DNA of 64,000 nt from Thiosulfatihalobacter marinus (GCF_016019955.1 NZ_JAECRZ010000007.1:62001-126000), one strand, 5' to 3'; positions 8,902 to 17,672 are shown, counted from the stretch's first letter. A program made the numbers and translations. Notes: generated by a model not told the origin, from the sequence alone.

Positions 8902-10443
8902 ATGAGCGATGCCCGTGAGGATAACAGCAACACAAGGCGCAGCCGCGCCGGACAGGGCGACGGTGCAGGACACCGGGCGGGATCGTCAATGTTGCTGGAC
9001 ACGGATACGGTATTTGAAATCCTGGAATCCTCGGGTGTTGGATTGTTCAACATCGATCTTGAAACGGGCAAGTCCCGGGTTTCGCCGACCTGGAAAACCA
9101 TGATCGGGCTGGCGCCGGATGCGGATATCGAGCCGCAGACCGAGTGGTTGAAGCGGTTGCATCCCGACGACCGGGACCGGATGCAGGCGCTTGACCGGGA
9201 GGTGATGAAAGGGCGGGTGCCCCACAACAAGAGCACGGTCCGGTTGCGCCATGACGACGGTCACTGGGTCTGGATCGAGACCAATGCAAGTATCATCAAG
9301 TGGAGCGAGGACGGCAGACCGCTTCAGCTTGCGGGCACGCATGTGGATGTGACCGCCGAGAAAACCACGCGCCGGATCGCCATGGAAACCAACGAGCGCA
9401 ACCGGCTCATGCTGAAATACTCGCCGGTCGGCATGGCCGTGTTTTCCGAAAATGCCCGGGTTCAGGATTGCAACCGCGTATTCAGCGACATGCTGGGATA
9501 TACGCAGACCGAGGTTCTGGGCATGAATCTGATGAAGCTGGTCTGGTTTGACATGGACCCGGACGAAGTGCGCCGCAAACAGGAATTCTATTCCGGCAAG
9601 ACCGAAGACATCACCTTTGAAACGGCGCTGTTGTGCAAGGACAAGTCGCGGCGGCATGTGTTGGTCAAGGGGGTGCGGTTTTTCGACAAGGACGAGAATG
9701 TGCGGTTCCTGTTCCAGTGTTCGGATATCACCGACCGCGTGAAGGCAGAGCAGCAGAAGGACGAGTTCCTGTCCACGGTCAGCCACGAGCTGCGCACGCC
9801 GCTGACCTCGATCATGGGGGCGATCAAGCTGGTCAACAGCGGCGGCATCGGGCCGGTGAGCGACCCGGCCCGCAAGATGCTGGGCGTGGCGGAGCGGGGC
9901 TGTGACACGTTGCTGGCGTTGGTCAATGACTTGCTGGATCTGAAATCGCTGGAAGCCGGCGCCTTGAAATACGAGATGGACAACGCTTTGGTAGGGCCGA
10001 TTATTCAGGATGCGGCAGCGGCCATGGAGGGCTATCTGAAGCCGGATCAGGCATTGGTGATCGACATGCCCGGGCGGCTTGCCGGGGCGGTGCTGCATGT
10101 GGACGCGGCGCGGCTGGGCCAGATCCTGGCCAATCTGCTGTCGAACGCCGCCAAGTTTTCACCGGATGATGGCAGCCTGCGCCTTCAGGTGCGGCTCAGG
10201 AACCGGGCGTTGCGGATATCGGTGACGGATCAGGGCACGGGGGTGCCGCCCGAGCTGGAAGGGCGCATGTTTCGCAAGTTCACGCAGGGACAGTCGGATG
10301 ACAAGCGCACGGTGCGGGGCACCGGGTTGGGTTTGCCGATCTCGCAGCGCATGGCGCATGACATGGGCGGGACGATCGGTTTCTTCAATACCGAGAAAGC
10401 AGGCGCCACGTTCTGGGTGGAATTCCCGCTGATCGACCATTAG
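8902..10443 (+). CDS. PAS-PAS sensor histidine kinase (orphan)
   Basis: 513 residues with no transmembrane segment, so probably cytosolic. A PAS_3-type domain with PAC (about 30-150) is followed by a second PAS/PAC (about 165-280). Then come a HisKA domain with the phospho-accepting His295 in FLSTVSHELRTPLTS and a HATPase_c domain (N-box N415 in LLSNAAKF, G1 DQGTGVPPE, G2 GTGLGLPIS near 473). No response regulator lies next to it. ATG 8902 was chosen over the TTG six bases earlier. The TAG stop is formed where the MITE-like element entered; the pre-insertion stop would have been TAA at the same place, so the protein is intact. Confidence 0.92.
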   Translation: MSDAREDNSNTRRSRAGQGDGAGHRAGSSMLLDTDTVFEILESSGVGLFNIDLETGKSRVSPTWKTMIGLAPDADIEPQTEWLKRLHPDDRDRMQALDREVMKGRVPHNKSTVRLRHDDGHWVWIETNASIIKWSEDGRPLQLAGTHVDVTAEKTTRRIAMETNERNRLMLKYSPVGMAVFSENARVQDCNRVFSDMLGYTQTEVLGMNLMKLVWFDMDPDEVRRKQEFYSGKTEDITFETALLCKDKSRRHVLVKGVRFFDKDENVRFLFQCSDITDRVKAEQQKDEFLSTVSHELRTPLTSIMGAIKLVNSGGIGPVSDPARKMLGVAERGCDTLLALVNDLLDLKSLEAGALKYEMDNALVGPIIQDAAAAMEGYLKPDQALVIDMPGRLAGAVLHVDAARLGQILANLLSNAAKFSPDDGSLRLQVRLRNRALRISVTDQGTGVPPELEGRMFRKFTQGQSDDKRTVRGTGLGLPISQRMAHDMGGTIGFFNTEKAGATFWVEFPLIDH

Positions 10444-10707
10444 GGTCAGGACCCATTAATCCTGCACCACTGGCGCCAAATCCACGAAATATCGGGGGTT
10501 TGGCGCGCGCCGGAAATAGTGGCTCTATTTCCAAGCGTGCCAAGCCGCTGAAATGAAGTGGATTTGGCGTCCTACGGATTTGACGGATTTGCCGCCTGAC
10601 GTCCTTTCAATGCCTTGAAATAGAACCACTATTCCTGCGGCATTGTACGTAGCCAGACAGCAAATCTGTCAAACCAGTGGCGCAAGATTAATGGGTCCTG
10701 ACCCTAA
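10440..10707. mobile_element. MITE-like element, 262 bp, flanked by TA
   Basis: Terminal inverted repeats 10440-10473 and 10674-10707 match at 32 of 34 positions (outer part GGGTCAGGACCCATTAATC). Direct TA dinucleotides (10441-10442, 10705-10706) would be the target duplication, giving a 262-bp element (10443-10704). Inner inverted pairs are 10474-10485/10558-10569, 10512-10531/10617-10635 and 10576-10598/10654-10675, so the RNA or single strand could fold strongly. No open frame of transposase size is present. TA duplication is used by IS630/Tc1-mariner elements and some IS5-group elements; the parent element is not in this window. Confidence 0.85.
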
Positions 10708-10727
10708 GCCGGGGTGGCGCCGGACGG

Positions 10728-11600
10728 TCAGGGGCCGCCGGGCGCCTGGCGACGTTCGCGCAGGAATGTGTAAAGACCCGAGGCGATGACCAGCGCCGCG
10801 CCGGAATAGGTAAGCGCGTCCGGGCGTTCGCCAAAGACGATCATGCCACCCGCAACCGAGAAAATGAGCCGTGAATAGCGGAACGGCGCGACGATTGACG
10901 CCTCGCCCACCCGCATCGCGGTGACAATGCCCCAATAGCCCAGCGCGTTGAACACGACCGCCCCGGCCAGAAGCCCCAGCACAGGGACAGGCATCGGGGC
11001 CAGATCGCGCGGGCCGAACATCAGCAGAATGGCTCCGGCAATACACAGCGCCGTCATGCCCTGCACCGCCAGCACATGGGATGAAACCGACACATCGGCC
11101 CGCCGCGTGATGAGATCGCGCGCGGCAATCGTGACCACCGCGCCCAGAACCAGAAGGACATTTGGGTCAAACCCATCCAGACCGGGGCGGATGATGAGCA
11201 GCACCCCAAGAAAGCCGATACAAATCGCGCTCCATCGGCGCCAGCCGACCTTTTCGCCCAGAAACAGGGCAGCCCCCAGCGTTATGACCAGCGGCAGCGT
11301 CTGGAAAACCGAGGCCACGATGGAAAGCTCGTTGAAGGCCAGCGCCGACATGAAGAACAGGGCGGACAACCCGTCGGTGACGGCCCGGAACACCAGAATC
11401 GGGCTCCAGGCGGCTGGCGCGGTCACGCGGGCGCCTGTGGCGCGGGCCAGCGCGGCAAAAATCACTGCCGAAACCGCGCCCATGGTCAGAAGAATCTGCC
11501 CGGTGGGCAGGGTGGCGGACAGCTGCTTGACGAATACATCGCCCAGGGCGAACCCCAGCATTGCGCCGATCACCAGAAATATGCCTTGCAGGTTGTTCAT
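10728..11600 (-). CDS. EamA-type drug/metabolite (DMT) transporter
   Basis: 290 residues with about ten hydrophobic helices in two EamA repeats. The halves are GAMLGFALGDVFVKQL..FLGEKVGWRRWSAICIGFLGVLLIIRPG and LVLGAVVTIAARDLITRR..VFGERPDALTYSGAALVIASGLYTFLRE. The GE-kink (FLGEK, VFGER) that ends helix 4 of each half is typical of the family. It is an inner-membrane exporter of a small metabolite of unknown identity. The gene ends 21 bp from the MITE-like element. A 19-bp tandem repeat lies 83-120 bp upstream of its start. Confidence 0.87.
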   Translation of the reverse strand: MNNLQGIFLVIGAMLGFALGDVFVKQLSATLPTGQILLTMGAVSAVIFAALARATGARVTAPAAWSPILVFRAVTDGLSALFFMSALAFNELSIVASVFQTLPLVITLGAALFLGEKVGWRRWSAICIGFLGVLLIIRPGLDGFDPNVLLVLGAVVTIAARDLITRRADVSVSSHVLAVQGMTALCIAGAILLMFGPRDLAPMPVPVLGLLAGAVVFNALGYWGIVTAMRVGEASIVAPFRYSRLIFSVAGGMIVFGERPDALTYSGAALVIASGLYTFLRERRQAPGGP

Positions 11601-11682
11601 GCGCGCGCTCCGAACCGGGTTTCGCTCATGTGGCGCCAGAGGCCTACAGGGAGCAAGCCGGATTACCGAACATGTTATCAAT

Positions 11683-11720
11683 TTTTGGCGGGGTGCCCAT
11701 CTTTTGGCGGGGTGCCCATC
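11683..11720. repeat. Two tandem 19-bp units (ttttggcggggtgcccatc)
   Basis: Two perfect adjacent copies, 11683-11701 and 11702-11720, in the 256-bp gap upstream of the EamA transporter gene. Each unit contains GGGGTGCCC, a near palindrome. It may be a duplicated operator or replication slippage. Nothing else was seen in the gap. Confidence 0.75.
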
Positions 11721-11856
11721 ACGACAAGTGAAGGGGCTTTGCCCTTCGTGGCGCGAACGCCAATTCAGCTCAGGATGGTTTCCGGCAATCGAGACGTGGC
11801 AGGGGGCTTGCCGGTCCATGGGATCAAACCCCAAACACTGTCCCATATGCCGGGGA

Positions 11857-13164
11857 TCAAAGAGGGCGGATCTTGAGCGCGGTGATGCGGTTTGCGGTGC
11901 GCCCCGTCACCTCGAACCGGAAGCCGTGAAAGGAAAACACCTGTCCCACGGTGGGGATCATCTGGGCTTCGTGGATCACCAGCCCGGCGATGGTGTTGGC
12001 CTCGTCATCGGGCAGGTTCCAGTCGGTCGCGCGATTCAGGTCGCGGATCGTCATGGCGCCGTCCACAAGGAACTGGCCATCTTCGGACTTGCCGATAGGG
12101 TGTTCGGCGTCGGGATCGAATTCGTCGGTGATCTCGCCCACGATCTCTTCGAGAATGTCTTCAAGCGTGATCAGCCCCTGGAGCGAGCCATATTCGTCCA
12201 CCACCAGCGCAAAATGCGACCGGCGGCGCAGGAATTGGCGCATCTGATCGTCCAGCGAGGTGGTTTCGGGAATGAAGTAGGGCTTTTTCGCCACTTGTGT
12301 GATGTCGAAATTGGTCAGGTCCGACAGGCTGCCCCTGGACTCGGAAATCTGGCTGTGCATGGCGCGCAACAGATCCTTGGCATGCACGACGCCGATGATG
12401 TTTTCAGGTTCGTTCTTGAACACGGGCAGGCGCGTGTAATTGCTTTGAAGGCATTGGGCCAGAATCTGGGCCGGGTCGCTGTCGGCGTTGATCATCTCGA
12501 TGCCGGACCGGTGCAGCATGATCTCTTCGACCGCGCGTTCGGACAGGTCCAGCGCGCCCAGGATGCGGTCTCGGTCCTCTTTTTCGACGATGCCTTCGGA
12601 ATGGCCCAGTTGAATCGCGCCGGCGATTTCCTCGCGCACGGCCAGGATGTGGCTGTCAGGATCGGTTTGCACGCCGAAGACGCGCAGCACACCGCGCACC
12701 AGCAGGCGCACGGCCGACACGACCGGGGCAAAGACGCGCACGACAAACCCGATGATCCCCGCAACGCGGGCAGCGGCGATTTCGGGCGCGGTGATGGCAT
12801 AGGTCTTGGGCAGCACCTCGGCAAAGATCAGCACCAGAAGCGTCATGACCAGAGTGGCCAGCGCCACCCCGCTTTCGCCAAAGGCCCGGGTAAAGAGCGC
12901 GGTCGCCAACGACGCGGCAAGGATGTTGACGAGATTGTTGCCCAGCAGCACCGAGCCGATCAGGCGTTCGTTGTCTTCGGTGATGGCAAGCGCGCGTTCG
13001 GCGCCGCGGTTGCCCTTGTCGGCCTGTGTGCGCAGCTTGCCGCGCGACGCGGCGGTGAGCGCGGTTTCGCTGCCCGAGAAAAAGGCGGAAAGCACCAGAA
13101 GGGCAACGATGGCCCCGGCGGTGATCCAGAATGCGCTGTCGAATGTGGCGGTGGTGGCGTCCAT
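11857..13164 (-). CDS. CNNM/CorC-type transporter with CBS pair (hemolysin C family)
   Basis: 435 residues. The N-terminal CNNM domain (about 1-190) has three to four helices and the GSETALTAASR motif. Next come a CBS pair (about 205-340, with RLPVFKNEPENIIGVVHAKDLL and FALVVDEYGSLQGLITLEDILEEIVGEI) and a C-terminal CorC_HlyC domain (about 350-435). Members of this family transport or control efflux of Mg2+ or Co2+ in the inner membrane; the old name hemolysin is misleading. It is 62 bp downstream of xerD in the same direction. Confidence 0.9.
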   Translation of the reverse strand: MDATTATFDSAFWITAGAIVALLVLSAFFSGSETALTAASRGKLRTQADKGNRGAERALAITEDNERLIGSVLLGNNLVNILAASLATALFTRAFGESGVALATLVMTLLVLIFAEVLPKTYAITAPEIAAARVAGIIGFVVRVFAPVVSAVRLLVRGVLRVFGVQTDPDSHILAVREEIAGAIQLGHSEGIVEKEDRDRILGALDLSERAVEEIMLHRSGIEMINADSDPAQILAQCLQSNYTRLPVFKNEPENIIGVVHAKDLLRAMHSQISESRGSLSDLTNFDITQVAKKPYFIPETTSLDDQMRQFLRRRSHFALVVDEYGSLQGLITLEDILEEIVGEITDEFDPDAEHPIGKSEDGQFLVDGAMTIRDLNRATDWNLPDDEANTIAGLVIHEAQMIPTVGQVFSFHGFRFEVTGRTANRITALKIRPL

Positions 13165-13226
13165 GGTCCTGACCTGTTTGTACCTGTTGGGTTATGGGGG
13201 CAGGCGGGGGCGCAATCAAGGGGCGG

Positions 13227-14168
13227 TCAGCCCGAGCGTTTCAGATCGCGCGACAGGGGATGGTTTCCCAGCACCAGTTCGCGCAGCCGTTCATCAAGCA
13301 CATGCGTGTAGATTTCCGTTGTGGCGATGTCGGCATGGCCCAGCAGGGTCTGGATCGCGCGCAGATCTGCGCCATTGGCCAGCAGGTGCGTCGCGAAGGC
13401 GTGGCGCAGCGTGTGCGGCGTGACCTTGTCCGGCGAAACGCCCCCGGCCACGGCCAGTTCCTTGATCAGCGTGTAAAAGCGGTGGCGCGTCAGATGCCCG
13501 GCCTTGCCATGAGACGGGAAAAGGAACCGCGAGGATGCGAGGCCCTTGGCCCGGCGGGTGTCTTCGGTGGTGTCGCGATCCTTGAGCCAGGCAGCAAGAG
13601 CGGCGCGGGCCGGAGGCGAGAGCGGCACCATGCGTTCCTTGCCGCCCTTGCCCATGACAAGCAACATCCGGGGATCCCCCCGCGCCGCGGCGACCGGCAG
13701 ACCGACCAGTTCGCTGACGCGCATCCCGGTGGCGTAGAGCAATTCCATCAGGCAGGTGTTGCGCAGCCGGTCCGATTGCGTGCGCCCGGTGCTGCGGGCC
13801 GCGTCCAGCAGGCGGTCAACTTCGATCACGTCCAGCGTTTTGGGCAGGCGCCTGGCACGGCCCGGCCCCTTGATCTGGATTGCCGGATTTTCCGTACGCC
13901 AGCCTTCTTCGAAGGCAAAGCGGTAGAGTTGCTTTATGGCCGAAAGCCGCCGGGCGCGGGTGGCCATGGCAAGCCCCTGGGCGTCGCAGTCAACAAGGTA
14001 GGATTCGATATCGGCCCGTTGGATCGCTGCAAAGCCGATGGCCTTGCCGTCCGCCCAATCTGAAAAGTCGCGCAGATCGCGGGCATAGGCCAGCCGGGTG
14101 TTTTGCGCGGCGCCCAGTTCGGCGGCCTGAGCTTCGAGGAAGGTGGATATCCAGCGCAGGTTGTCCAT
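13227..14168 (-). CDS. xerD: Tyrosine recombinase XerD
   Basis: 313 residues, XerC/D size. A SAM-like N-terminal DNA-binding domain (FLEAQAAELGAAQNTRLAYARDL) precedes the catalytic domain. The latter has Arg in ATGMRVSELVGL, HTLRHAFATHLLANG (H-x-x-R) and LGHADIATTEIYTHV (His and nucleophilic Tyr). XerCD resolve chromosome dimers at dif. The gene starts 2 bp after the 507-aa envelope protein and is probably co-transcribed with it. XerD rather than XerC is inferred from position near aroKB and overall motif form. No dif-like site was identified here. Confidence 0.9.
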   Translation of the reverse strand: MDNLRWISTFLEAQAAELGAAQNTRLAYARDLRDFSDWADGKAIGFAAIQRADIESYLVDCDAQGLAMATRARRLSAIKQLYRFAFEEGWRTENPAIQIKGPGRARRLPKTLDVIEVDRLLDAARSTGRTQSDRLRNTCLMELLYATGMRVSELVGLPVAAARGDPRMLLVMGKGGKERMVPLSPPARAALAAWLKDRDTTEDTRRAKGLASSRFLFPSHGKAGHLTRHRFYTLIKELAVAGGVSPDKVTPHTLRHAFATHLLANGADLRAIQTLLGHADIATTEIYTHVLDERLRELVLGNHPLSRDLKRSG

Positions 14169-14170
14169 GG

Positions 14171-15694
14171 CTAACCGCGCGTGTCCAGAAGCGCGATCTG
14201 GAGCGCGGCCCGGCGGGCGGTGTCTTCCAGTCCGACAGCGCGCAAGGTGGCCAGCGCCTCGGTCAGGGCGCGCAGATCTCCGGCGGCGCCGTCATCCATG
14301 AGCGACATGGCCCGCAGGATGGTTTCGCCCAACTGGCCGCGGGCCAGCATGGTGGACAAGGCCTGAGGCACGCCGGCGCCGTGCCACGCTTCGGCGATGG
14401 CGCGTTGCGTGCGATCCTGGGGCAGACGTGGCGGCATTCCCAACGCGAGGCCGGCCAGGAAATCGCGCGGCCCGGACAGGGCGGCGCGTTCGTAATCGCC
14501 GGACAGAAGCGCAATGTCACGTGCCAGTGTCGCGGTTACGCCCTGCAAGGGAAGCGACAACAGGTTCGCCCCATAGAGCCGCGCAAAGGGAACGGCGAGA
14601 TTGACTTGCTGCATGGCTGCCCAGGCGGCAGGCAGGGTTTCGGTGACGGCGGACACGTCGCGCGCGGTCATGGCGGCATCGAAACTCTGGATCGCGGCGA
14701 CCCTGTCCCAGATCATGCCCGAAGCAGCGGGCGCGCGCTCGCTATAGATTCCCAGAAGGCGGTTTTCGTGCAGCGCCGAGGTGCGCGCCAGGCGTTCGGC
14801 GGCTTCAAGCTGGGCCTTCCATCCAACATTGTCACGCAGATCGGCATGGGCGTAGGGACGGGGCAGAGAACTGGTGGTTTGCGCTTCGCCGATCGCCTCG
14901 TACAGGCGAAACTTGAGAGGCGTGGGTGGGCCAGGCGAGACCGGGGGCGGTTCGCCCTCGAACAGATCCGGATCGAGAAAACGCAAAAGCAGCGCGTCAA
15001 GCTCGTCATCGATGAGGCCCAGCGCCTTTGCTGTGTCCAGTGTAAGCGCCGCGGCGCGCCAGTCGCCCGAACGTGCGGTGCAGAAGATTCGCGCGCCGTA
15101 ACCGGGCGCGAGATAGGGCTGGGCAACGAGGCGTTCACAGGCGGCATTTTCATGTCCCATCAAAAGGGTCACATCAAACCAGCGGGCGAACAACTGAGGC
15201 GTGTCCGGCCCGGCGCGTTCCAGAAGCGCGGCCGCCTGTTCCAACGCGCCCATTTCCACCAGCTTGTCGACCCGCGCCAACAGCAATTCGCTGGCCGTAC
15301 CCGCGTCAAGCGGGGCGTTGGCCTCTGCCAGAAGCAGGGTATATAGCAGCGCCTGCATCGCGGGGAGCACTTCGGGGCGCTGGTCCGAGACCAGATCGGC
15401 CAGCCGCGTGGCATAGGAATAGGACCAGAGAGTTGCGGGCAGGCCGGTCACGGTGGCTGACAGAAGGCCGACGGAATCGCGCCCCTGCTGATCCAGCGAG
15501 GTCACATCTACCGAGGGGGTGGCCACCCCTTCGGACACAGGGGTTTCGCCGATGGGCAGACCCATGTCCAGGGTCACGGTCGGGGTGGGGTTGAGCCAAT
15601 CGATGGCCGACAGCGGCGCCTCTTGCGCTGTCAGCGGCTGACCGGCAAGAAGCAGGGCCAGCGCGGCAGGGCTGAGGCGCGCGCTATTTGCCAT
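14171..15694 (-). CDS. Conserved secreted protein of unknown function
   Basis: 507 residues. It begins with a cleavable signal (LSPAALALLLAGQPLTAQEAP), so it is periplasmic or envelope-associated. The rest is Ala/Leu-rich and helical with degenerate repeat-like helices (for example LLLARVDKLVEMGALEQAAALLERAG), reminiscent of TPR or Sel1 solenoids, and no catalytic motif. I do not recognise a named family. Its start overlaps the end of the 49-aa membrane protein by 11 nt and its end nearly touches xerD, so all three are probably translated from one mRNA. Confidence 0.75.
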   Translation of the reverse strand: MANSARLSPAALALLLAGQPLTAQEAPLSAIDWLNPTPTVTLDMGLPIGETPVSEGVATPSVDVTSLDQQGRDSVGLLSATVTGLPATLWSYSYATRLADLVSDQRPEVLPAMQALLYTLLLAEANAPLDAGTASELLLARVDKLVEMGALEQAAALLERAGPDTPQLFARWFDVTLLMGHENAACERLVAQPYLAPGYGARIFCTARSGDWRAAALTLDTAKALGLIDDELDALLLRFLDPDLFEGEPPPVSPGPPTPLKFRLYEAIGEAQTTSSLPRPYAHADLRDNVGWKAQLEAAERLARTSALHENRLLGIYSERAPAASGMIWDRVAAIQSFDAAMTARDVSAVTETLPAAWAAMQQVNLAVPFARLYGANLLSLPLQGVTATLARDIALLSGDYERAALSGPRDFLAGLALGMPPRLPQDRTQRAIAEAWHGAGVPQALSTMLARGQLGETILRAMSLMDDGAAGDLRALTEALATLRAVGLEDTARRAALQIALLDTRG

Positions 15695-15833
15695 CAAGTT
15701 CCATCGGAATACGTATCTCGCCCTGCGGCGCAGAGAAATCCGCGCCGAACATCGGCCCGACATAGGCGTAGATCACCAACGCAATCACCGCCAGAAGCAC
15801 CAGCGCCAGAATCGCCCGGATCAGTTTGCCCAT
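15684..15833 (-). CDS. Small single-pass membrane protein (49 aa)
   Basis: 49 residues: an MGKLIR basic start, one helix (AILALVLLAVIALVIYAYVGPMF), then a short polar tail (SAPQGEIRIPMELDGK). The positive N-terminus predicts N-in, C-out topology. It heads the run with the 507-aa secreted protein, and the two overlap by 11 nt (ATGGCAAATAG). The partner may be held or exported with it. It is divergent from aroK. Function unknown. Confidence 0.7.
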   Translation of the reverse strand: MGKLIRAILALVLLAVIALVIYAYVGPMFGADFSAPQGEIRIPMELDGK

Positions 15834-15963
15834 TGTTTTCCCCGATTTTCCTGCCCGTTTTTTCCAACTTATAACTGGCCTTTTACACAAGATCACGTCA
15901 TTCAATGCCGAAACGTGAAATTTGAGCAAGGCTTGGCCGATCGGGCCGGCAAATGGGCGGTTC

Positions 15964-16509
15964 ATGGGCTTGGAACTGAAGAAAACGGTTGTGCTGGTGG
16001 GCATGATGGGCGCGGGCAAGACGGCGGTGGGCCGCGCGCTGGCCGCACGGCTGGGTGTCCCGTTCCTGGATTCGGATGCCGAGATTGAAAAAGCCGCCAA
16101 CATGTCCATTGCCGAGATTTTTGCGCGCGATGGCGAACCTTTTTTCCGCGAGAAGGAAGCCCGCGTGATCGCACGCCTGCTGGAAAGCGAGCGCGGTATC
16201 CTGTCGACGGGGGGCGGGGCCTATCTTGCGGAGGGCAATCGGGCGATGATCTCGGATCTGGGGGTCGCTGTGTGGCTGGATGCAGATATCGATTTGCTGT
16301 GGAGCCGGGTGAAGCACAAGGATACGCGCCCCCTGTTGCGCACAGCCAATCCGCGCGGAACGCTGGAACAGATCTATGCCGCGCGGGTGCCGGTTTACGC
16401 GTTGGCGGATCTGCCGGTAAAGACGGAAGCGGGCTGTTCCATCGAGCAAACGGCGGACCGGGTGGTTGACGCGCTGAAGACGCGGCCTGACGTGTTGAAA
16501 GAGGTGTGA
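15964..16509 (+). CDS. aroK: Shikimate kinase
   Basis: 181 residues. It phosphorylates shikimate at the 3-position (fifth step of the chorismate pathway). The P-loop is GMMGAGKTAVGRAL, the shikimate site is FLDSDAEIEK with GEPFFREKEARVI and STGGGAYL, and the lid arginine region is KDTRPLLRT. ATG 15964 was preferred; an in-frame TTG lies 42 bp upstream. aroB begins 2 bp after its stop, so the two are one transcription unit. Confidence 0.95.
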   Translation: MGLELKKTVVLVGMMGAGKTAVGRALAARLGVPFLDSDAEIEKAANMSIAEIFARDGEPFFREKEARVIARLLESERGILSTGGGAYLAEGNRAMISDLGVAVWLDADIDLLWSRVKHKDTRPLLRTANPRGTLEQIYAARVPVYALADLPVKTEAGCSIEQTADRVVDALKTRPDVLKEV

Positions 16510-16511
16510 CG

Positions 16512-17624
16512 ATGCGTGAAACGGTTCATGTGGGTCTGGGCGAGCGGGCCTATGACATTCATATCGGCCCCGGCTTGCTTGCCGAGGCGGGCGTGCTGAT
16601 CGGGCCGGGTCTGGCGCGCAAAAGGGTATGTGTGATCACCGATGAAAACGTGGCGCCGCTGCATCTGGAGGCGTTGCGCGACGGGCTGGCGGATGAGGGC
16701 ATCGCCTGCGAGGCACTGGTTTTGCCAGCCGGGGAAAGCACCAAGAGCTGGCCGCAATTCGAGCGCGCCGTCGAATGGTTGCTGGAGCAGAAGGTGGAGC
16801 GGCGTGATCTGGTGGTGGCTCTGGGTGGCGGGGTGATCGGGGATCTGACCGGTTTTGCCGCTGCCGTTCTGCGGCGCGGCGTGGGGTTCGTGCAGATTCC
16901 GACATCGCTTTTGGCGCAGGTGGACAGTTCGGTGGGGGGCAAGACCGGGATCAATTCCACGCAGGGCAAGAACCTGATCGGGGCTTTTCACCAACCGGCC
17001 TTGGTGCTGGCGGATACGGCGGTTTTGGGCACGCTGACGCCGCGCGATTTCCTTGCCGGGTATGGTGAGGTTGTGAAATACGGGTTGCTTGGCGACAATG
17101 CGTTCTTTGAATGGCTTGAGGCGCAGGGCCCGGCGCTGGCTGCCGGGGATATGGCGGCGCGGATCGCGGCGGTAAAACGCTCTTGCGAGATGAAGGCCGA
17201 GATCGTGATGCGCGATGAGACCGAGCAGGGGGATCGCGCGCTGCTGAACCTGGGCCACACGTTCTGTCACGCGCTGGAGGCCGCGACGGGTTATGGCACG
17301 CGCTTGTTGCATGGCGAGGGCGTGGCGATTGGTTGTGCGCTGGCGTTTGAACTGTCGGCCCGATTGGGCCTGTGTGCGCAGGAAGACCCGAGCCGGGTGC
17401 GTCAGCACCTTGCCGAGATGGGCATGAAGGTGGATCTGAAAGACATCGCCGGAGACCTGCCGGATGCCGAAGGGCTGCTGGAGCTGATGGGGCAGGACAA
17501 GAAAGTGGTGGACGGGCAGTTGCGGTTTGTTCTGGCGCGCGGGATCGGTGCGGCATTTGTCACGGCGGATGTGCCACGTGATGCGGTTCTGGGGCTGTTG
17601 CGGGAGGAGCTGGCCCGCCGCTGA
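16512..17624 (+). CDS. aroB: 3-dehydroquinate synthase
   Basis: 370 residues. Converts DAHP to 3-dehydroquinate with NAD and a divalent metal. Motifs: ITDENVAPLHL, the NAD loop LGGGVIGDLTGFAAA, QIPTSLLAQVDSSVGGKTGIN, the metal ligands in YGEVVKYGLL and NLGHTFCHALEA, and HGEGVAIG. It follows aroK by 2 bp. The gene for the fused partner step found in fungi is absent; this is the normal bacterial stand-alone form. It converges on pepT. Confidence 0.97.
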   Translation: MRETVHVGLGERAYDIHIGPGLLAEAGVLIGPGLARKRVCVITDENVAPLHLEALRDGLADEGIACEALVLPAGESTKSWPQFERAVEWLLEQKVERRDLVVALGGGVIGDLTGFAAAVLRRGVGFVQIPTSLLAQVDSSVGGKTGINSTQGKNLIGAFHQPALVLADTAVLGTLTPRDFLAGYGEVVKYGLLGDNAFFEWLEAQGPALAAGDMAARIAAVKRSCEMKAEIVMRDETEQGDRALLNLGHTFCHALEAATGYGTRLLHGEGVAIGCALAFELSARLGLCAQEDPSRVRQHLAEMGMKVDLKDIAGDLPDAEGLLELMGQDKKVVDGQLRFVLARGIGAAFVTADVPRDAVLGLLREELARR

Positions 17625-17672
17625 GGCCAGGGTGTCGGAAGGCGACCCGGACGCGCGGTGTGCAATCCGCGC

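Noticed and set aside
8986-10098. Long reverse-strand frame opposite the histidine kinase
   Set aside because: Antisense shadow created by G/C-rich codon bias; the forward frame carries clear kinase motifs.
17653-17672. GCGCGG/CCGCGC inverted repeat between aroB and pepT as a terminator
   Set aside because: Short stem, no T run on either strand, and common by chance at this G/C content.
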